Of a DNA stretch of 64,000 bases, positions 58,297-64,000 are shown one piece after another (the first letter of the stretch is position 1; each line of letters starts with the position of its first letter). The notes under the pieces were generated by a model that made no database searches, was not told the DNA's origin, and saw only the letters and a list, made by a program, of their open reading frames with translations. The stretch comes from Cornus controversa (taxonomy: Eukaryota; Streptophyta; Magnoliopsida; Cornales; Cornaceae). A program made the position numbers and the translations under genes. The DNA lies in assembly GCA_026545225.1 (NCBI GenBank), contig CM048849.1, positions 9,760,041 through 9,824,040 of the forward strand, given 5' to 3'.

Positions 58297-60846
58297 GGCG
58301 GGTGCAAAGACAGACACTGGGCTGAGCTACCACACTGACAGGGTACAGGGTGCTCAATCCCACATCGCCTGGGTGTGGAAAAGGGGATGTGCTTATATGT
58401 AGTATGTTCTCTTCAAATGGTATGAGGCCTTTTGGGGTAAACCCAAGAGCAAAACCGTGCGGGCTCAGGCCCAAAGCGGACAATATCATACCATGTGTTG
58501 GAGCGGGGTATTACAGTTGGTATCAGAGCCTGAACCCAGCCGGAAGTAAGTGTGCCGACGAGGGCGTCGGGCCTCGTAGGGGGGTGGATTGTAGTAACCC
58601 TTGTGGACGAGTGTGAGTGGGCGGGTGCATAGACAGACACTGGGCTGAGCTACCACACTGACAGGGTACAGGGTGCTCAATCCCACATCGCCTGGGTGTG
58701 GAAAAGGGGATGTGCTTATATGTAGTATGTTTTCTTCAAATGGTATGAGGCCTTTTGGGATAAAACCCAAGAGCAAAACCGTGCGGGCTCAGGCCCAAAA
58801 CGGACAATATCATACCATGTGTTGGAGCGGGGTATTACAGTTGGTATTAGAGCCTGAACCCAGCCGGAAGAAGTGTGCCGACGAGGACGTCGGGCCTCGT
58901 AGGGGGGTGGATTGTAGTAACCCTTGTGGACGGGTGTGAGTGGGCGGGTGCATAGACAGACACTGGGCTGAGCTACCACACTGACAGGGTACAGGGTGCT
59001 CAATCCCACATCGCCTGGGTGTGGAAAAGGGGATGTGCTTATATGTAGTATGTTCTCTTCAAATTGTATGAGGCCTTTTGGGGTAAAACCCAAGAGCAAA
59101 ACCGTGCGGGCTCAGGCCCAAAGCGGACAATATCATACCATGTGTTGGAGCGGGGTATTACAGTTGGTATCAGAGCCTGAACCCAGCCGAAGAAGTGTGC
59201 CGACGAGGACGTCGGGCCTCGTAGGGGGGTGGATTGTAGTAACCCTTGTGAACGGGTGTGAGTGGGCGGGTCCATAGACAGACACTGGGCTGAGCTACCA
59301 CACTGACAGGGTACAGGATGCTCAATCCCACATCGCCTGGGTGTGGAAAAGGGGATGTGCTTATATGTAGTATGTTCTCTTCAAATGGTATGAGGCCTTT
59401 TGGGATAAAATCCAAGAGCAAAACCGTGCGGGCTCAGGCCCAAAGCGGAAAATATCATACCATGTGTTGGAGCGGGGTATTACAGTTGGTATCAGAGCCT
59501 GAACCCAGCCGGAAGTAAGTGTGCCGACGAGGGCGTCGGGCCTCGTAGGGGGGTGGATTGTAGTAACCCTTGTGGACGAGTGTGAGTGGGCGGGTGCATA
59601 GACAGACACTGGGCTGAGCTACCACACTGACAGGGTACAGGGTGCTCAATCCCACATCGCCTGGGTGTGGAAAAGGGGATGTGCTTATATGTAGTATGTT
59701 CTCTTCAAATGGTATGAGGCCTTTTGGGATAAAACCCAAGAGCAAAACCGTGCGGGCTCAGGCCCAAAACGGACAATATCATACCATGTGTTGGAGCGGG
59801 GTATTACAGATGGTATCAGAGCCTGAACCCAGCCGGAAGTAGTGTGCCGACGAGGACGTCGGGCCTCGTAGGGGGTGGATTGTAGTAACCCTTGTGGACG
59901 GGTGTGAGTGGGCGGGTGCAAAGACAGACACTGGGCTGAGCTACCACACTGACAGGGTATAGGGTGCTCAATCCCACATCGCCTGGGTGTGCAAAAGGGG
60001 ATGTGCTTATATGTAGTATGTTCTCTTCAAATGGTATGAGGCCTTTTGGGGTAAACCCAAGAGCAAAACCGTGCGGGCTCAGGCCCAAAGCGGAAAATAT
60101 CATACCATGTGTTGGAGCGGGGTATTACAATTGGTATCAGAGCCTGAACCCAGCCGAAAGAAGTGTGCCGGCGAGGGCGTCGGTCCTCGTAGGGGGGTGG
60201 ATTGTACTAACCCTTGTGGACGGGTGTGAGTGGGCGGGTGCATAGACAGACACTGGGCTGAGCTACCACACTGACAGGGTACAAGGTGCTCAATCCCACA
60301 TCGCCTGGGTGTGGAAAAGGGGATGTGCTTATATGTAGTATGTTCTCTTCAAATGGTATGAGGCCTTTTGGGGTAAACCCAAGAGCAAAACCGTGCGGGC
60401 TCAGGCCCAAAGCGGACAATATCATACCATGTGTTGGAGCGGGGTATTACAGTTGGTATCAGAGCCTGAACCCAGCCGGAAGTAAGTGTGCCGACGAGGA
60501 CGTCGGGCCTCGTAGGGGGGTGGATTGTAGTAACCCTTGTGGACGAGTGTGAGTGGGCGGGTGCATAGACAGACACTGGGCTGAGCTACCACACTGACAG
60601 GGTACAGGGTGCTCAATCCCACATCGCCTGGGTGTGGAAAAGGGGATGTGCTTATATGTAGTATGTTCTCTTCAAATGGTATGAGGCCTTTTGGGGTAAA
60701 CCCAAGAGCAAAACCGTGCGGGCTCAGGCCCAAAGCGGACAATATCATACCATGTGTTGGAGCGGGGTATTACAGTTGGTATCAGAGCCTGAACCCAGCC
60801 GGAAGTAGTGTGCCGACGAGGACGTCGGGCCTCGTAGGGGGTGGAT
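58297..60846 (+). mobile_element. TRIM tandem array, plus orientation (8 LTRs)
   Basis: A partial LTR (58297-58515) fused one base after the minus array, then full LTRs at 58590-58839, 58913-59162, 59235-59484, 59559-59808, 59881-60129, 60203-60451 and 60526-60774, each separated by a 72-74 bp spacer with TGGTATCAGAGC or a near match and a purine tract. The period is about 322 bp. Variants are shared between non-adjacent copies (for example a spacer with GGAAGTAAGTG and one with GGAAGAAGTG alternate), which points to multi-unit duplication and gene conversion. No coding content. Confidence 0.93.
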
Positions 60847-63800
60847 TGTAGTAACCCTTGTGGATGGGTGTGAGTGGGCGGGTGCGAAGATAGACACTGG
60901 ACTGAGCTACCACATTGACAGGGTGCAGGGTGCTCAATCCCACATCGCCTGGGTGTGAAAAAGGGGACGTGCTTATATGTAGTATGTTCTCTTCAAATGA
61001 TACGAGGCCTTTTGGGGTAAACCCAATAGCAAAACCGTGCGGGCTCAGACCCAAAGCGGACAATATCATACCATATTTTGGAGCGGGGTATTACACTAAT
61101 CAAATATCCAACAAGAATTTCCAGGTGATAAGAGTTTCATCAGTACAAGTAAAATTGAAGCATCATAATACACTTGGGTTGTGAGGATGCTTAATCTGAA
61201 TAAATCTAACAAGAAAAAAAATTAAAATTTATATGCCACACCTGATTAAGGAGTTCTAACTTAGGTGTTTTATATATGGCTATCTGAGTTACATGTACAG
61301 CAAGTAAACGTGTCTGATCTTGGTGAAATTGTACGCAGGTATCAGTAAGAGGAATTGTGGCTCGCCCAACTAGAATCTGCAAGCAATTACTCATTCGTTT
61401 CTTCCAGCCATCCGTACCCCCAACACAAATCTGTGCAAACAAACTGGAATAATTCTCTATATAATCCAGAATGTAACATCTTAACAACTTAATCAATAAT
61501 GGGTTGGTTACAGGAGGGAAATTAACTGAAATATAAATCAAGCCTCGAGTAATCAACATATGAATTTATTTTACTAATGAAGTTAATTTTAAATAATCAT
61601 CCCCAACCAGGGCTACACTTGTAGTCTATAATTGTAATACCCCGCTCCAACACATGGTATGATATTGTCCGCTTTGGGCCTGAGCCCGCACGGTTTTGCT
61701 CTTGGGTTTACCCCAAAAGGCCTCATACCATTTGAAGAGAACATACTACATATAAGCACATCCCCTTTTCCACACCCAGGCGATGTGGGATTGAGCACCC
61801 TGTACCCTGTCAGTGTGGTAGCTCAGCCCAGTGTCTGTCTATGCACCCGCCCACTCACACCCGTCCACAAGGGTTACTACAATCCACCCCCCTACGAGGC
61901 CCGACGTCCTCGTCGGCACACTTCTTCCGGCTGGGTTCAGGCTTTGATACCAACTGTAATACCCCGCTCCAACACATGGTATGATATTGTCCGCTTTGGG
62001 CCTGAGCCCGCACGGTTTTGCTATTGGGTTTACCCCAAAAGGCCTCATACCATTTGAAGTGAACATACTACATATAAGCACATCCCCTTTTCCACACCCA
62101 GGCGATGTGGGATTGAGTACCCTGTACCCTGTCAGTGTGGTAGCTCAGCCCAGTGTCTGTCTATGCACCCGCCCACTCACACCCGTCCACAAGGGTTACT
62201 ACAATCCACCCCCTACGAGGCCCGACGTCCTCGTCGGCACACTTCTTCCGGCTGGGTTCAGGCTCTGATACCAACTGTAATACCCCGCTCCAACACATGG
62301 TATGATATTGTCCGCTTTGGGCCTGAGCCCGCACGGTTTTGCTATTGGGTTTACCCCAAAAGGCCTCATACCATTTGAAGTGAACATACTACATATAAGC
62401 ACATCCCCTTTTCCACACCTAGGCGATGTGGGATTGAGCACCTTGTACCCTGTCAGTGTGGTAGCTCAGCCCAGTGTCTGTCTTTGCACCCGCCCACTCA
62501 CACCCGTTCACAAGGGTTACTACAAGGCGGGTGCAAAGACAGACACTGGGCTGAGCTACCACACTGACAGGGTACAGGGTGCTCAATCCCACATCGCCTG
62601 GGTGTGGAAAAGGGGATGTGCTTATATGTAGTATGTTCTCTTCAAATGGTATGAGGCCTTTTGGGGTAAACCCAAGAGCAAAACCGTGCGGGCTCAGGCC
62701 CAAAGCGGACAATATCATACCATGTGTTGGAGCGGGGTATTACAGTTGGTATCAGAGCCTGAACCCAGCCGGAAGTAAGTGTGCCGACGAGGGCGTCGGG
62801 CCTCGTAGGGGGGTGGATTGTAGTAACCCTTGTGGACGAGTGTGAGTGGGCGGGTGCATAGACAGACACTGGGCTGAGCTACCACACTGACAGGGTACAG
62901 GGTGCTCAATCCCACATCGCCTGGGTGTGGAAAAGGGGATGTGCTTATATGTAGTATGTTCTCTTCAAATGGTATGAGGCCTTTTGGGATAAAACCCAAG
63001 AGCAAAACCGTGCGGGCTCAGGCCCAAAACGGACAATATCATACCATGTGTTGGAGCGGGGTATTACAGTTGGTATCAGAGCCTGAACCCAGCCGGAAGA
63101 AGTGTGCCGACGAGGACGTCGGGCCTCGTAGGGGGGTGGATTGTAGTAACCCTTGTGGACGGGTGTGAGTGGGCGGGTGCATAGACAGACACTGGGCTGA
63201 GCTACCACACTGACAGGGTACAGGGTGCTCAATCCCACATCGCCTGGGTGTGGAAAAGGGGATGTGCTTATATGTAGTATGTTCTCTTCAAATGGTATGA
63301 GGCCTTTTGGGTAAAACCCAAGAGCAAAACCGTGCGGGCTCAGGCCCAAAGCGGACAATATCATACCATGTGTTGGAGCGGGGTATTACAGTTGGTATCA
63401 GAACCTGAACCCAGCCGAAGAAGTGTGCCGACGAGGACGTCGGGCCTCGTAGGGGGGTGGATTATAGTAACCCTTGTGGACGGGTGTGAGTGGGCGGGTC
63501 CATAGACAGACACTGGGCTGAGCTACCACACTGACAGGGTACAGGATGCTCAATCCCACATCGCCTGGGTGTGGAAAAGGGGATGTGCTTATATGTAGTA
63601 TGTTCTCTTCAAATGGTATGAGGCCTTTTGGGGTAAACCCAAGAGCAAAACCGTGCGGGCTCAGGCCCAAAGCGGAAAATATCATACCATGTGTTGGAGC
63701 GGGGTATTACAGTTGGTATCAGAGCCTGAACCCAGCCGGAAGTAAGTGTGCCGACGAGGGCGTCGGGCCTCGTAGGGGGGTGGATTGTAGTAACCCTTGT

Positions 63801-64000
63801 GGACGAGTGTGAGTGGGCGGGTGCATAGACAGACACTGGGCTGAGCTACCACACTGACAGGGTACAGGGTGCTCAATCCCACATCGCCTGGGTGTGGAAA
63901 AGGGGATGTGCTTATATGTAGTATGTTCTCTTCAAATGGTATGAGGCCTTTTGGGATAAAACCCAAGAGCAAAACCGTGCGGGCTCAGGCCCAAAATGGA
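60847..64000 (+). repeat. 4,229-bp tandem duplication, unit B (cut by window)
   Basis: Second copy of 56618-60846. It holds a plus LTR 60847-61095, the TPR exon, minus LTRs 61633-61881, 61955-62203 and 62276-62524, a partial plus LTR 62526-62744, and plus LTRs 62819-63068, 63142-63390, 63463-63711 and 63786 to the window edge. The array continues beyond 64000, so total copy number is unknown. Confidence 0.93.
61242..61430 (-). pseudogene. Duplicate TOPLESS-related exon in unit B
   Basis: Copy of the exon at 57013-57201, with the same splice boundaries and the same peptide (QICVGGTDGWKK ... QIAIYKTPKLELLNQ). It was carried along in the 4,229-bp duplication. The partner exon (55958-56130) lies outside the duplicated unit and is therefore single. 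Confidence 0.9.

Larger units (their letters stand above)
56618..60846 (+). repeat. 4,229-bp tandem duplication, unit A
   Basis: Everything from the second LTR of the complete TRIM (56618) through the TPR exon, minus array, junction and plus array to 60846 is repeated from 60847. Corresponding positions are offset by exactly 4,229 bp up to about 63300, after which an indel changes it by one. Only scattered substitutions are seen. Both breakpoints lie at a plus-oriented LTR start, so unequal crossing-over between LTRs is the likely cause. Confidence 0.93.

Noticed and set aside
56380-63972. Many 60-139-codon reading frames with the same peptides (for example MLNPTSPGCGKGDVLICSMF) on both strands
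   Set aside because: They are the TRIM LTR and spacer read in different frames. They repeat with the 322-bp unit, lack any domain and occur on both strands, so they are not genes.

Overview
The window looks like nuclear DNA of a flowering plant, probably a eudicot, from a repeat-dense and gene-poor region. The reasons are the AT-rich intergenic DNA, the plant LTR-element clades (Athila-like and Tekay/Del-like Ty3 elements, Ty1/copia, TRIMs), CACTA transposons, an L1-type LINE, and broken pieces of plant genes (a WAK-like receptor kinase, RHD3/SEY1, the chloroplast NhaD antiporter NHD1, and a TOPLESS-related corepressor). The species cannot be named from the sequence. I see no gene that looks whole, and no rRNA, tRNA or CRISPR locus.

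Layout. 1-2650 is the 3' end of an Athila-like element with its 3' LTR. 2656-5990 is a broken Tekay-like gag-pol fossil. 6126-6790 holds a piece of an RHD3-like GTPase gene with its introns; a second copy lies at 25775-26400. 7001-9735 is two pieces of a long (~3.4 kb) LTR family set in opposite orientation, with a TRIM solo LTR (9020-9268) inside. 11.6-12.1 kb and 20.2-21.65 kb are two copies of one upstream block; the second precedes a WAK-like kinase pseudogene (22293-23804). Between them lies a 6.2 kb block made only of pieces of the long LTR family (12456-18640), flanked by one target-site duplication (TSD). 26890-27690 is a copia remnant abutting one CACTA end.

28638-55493 is best read as a single CACTA transposon of about 26.9 kb (matching ends, TSD CTA) that grew by nesting. 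It contains a three-exon piece of NHD1, a 5'-truncated LINE, a near-complete Athila-like element inside the LINE (34384-49074, TSD GCCAT), a 3,437-bp solo LTR inside that element (41785-45221, TSD GAAAA), and another solo LTR (50773-53820, TSD ATGAC).

55839-64000 is a remnant of a TOPLESS-related gene on the minus strand, invaded by a TRIM family (249-bp LTR, 72-74-bp internal spacer with an initiator-tRNA-Met primer site). The TRIM copies form tandem and head-to-head arrays. A 4,229-bp unit of array plus a gene exon is itself tandemly duplicated and runs off the right edge. This array, its near-palindromic centre and the gene-fragment captures are the most unusual features of the window.

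No working pathway is encoded here; the genes are fragments and the repeats record a series of insertions. Coordinates of repeat ends were read by eye. No alignment or database search was run.
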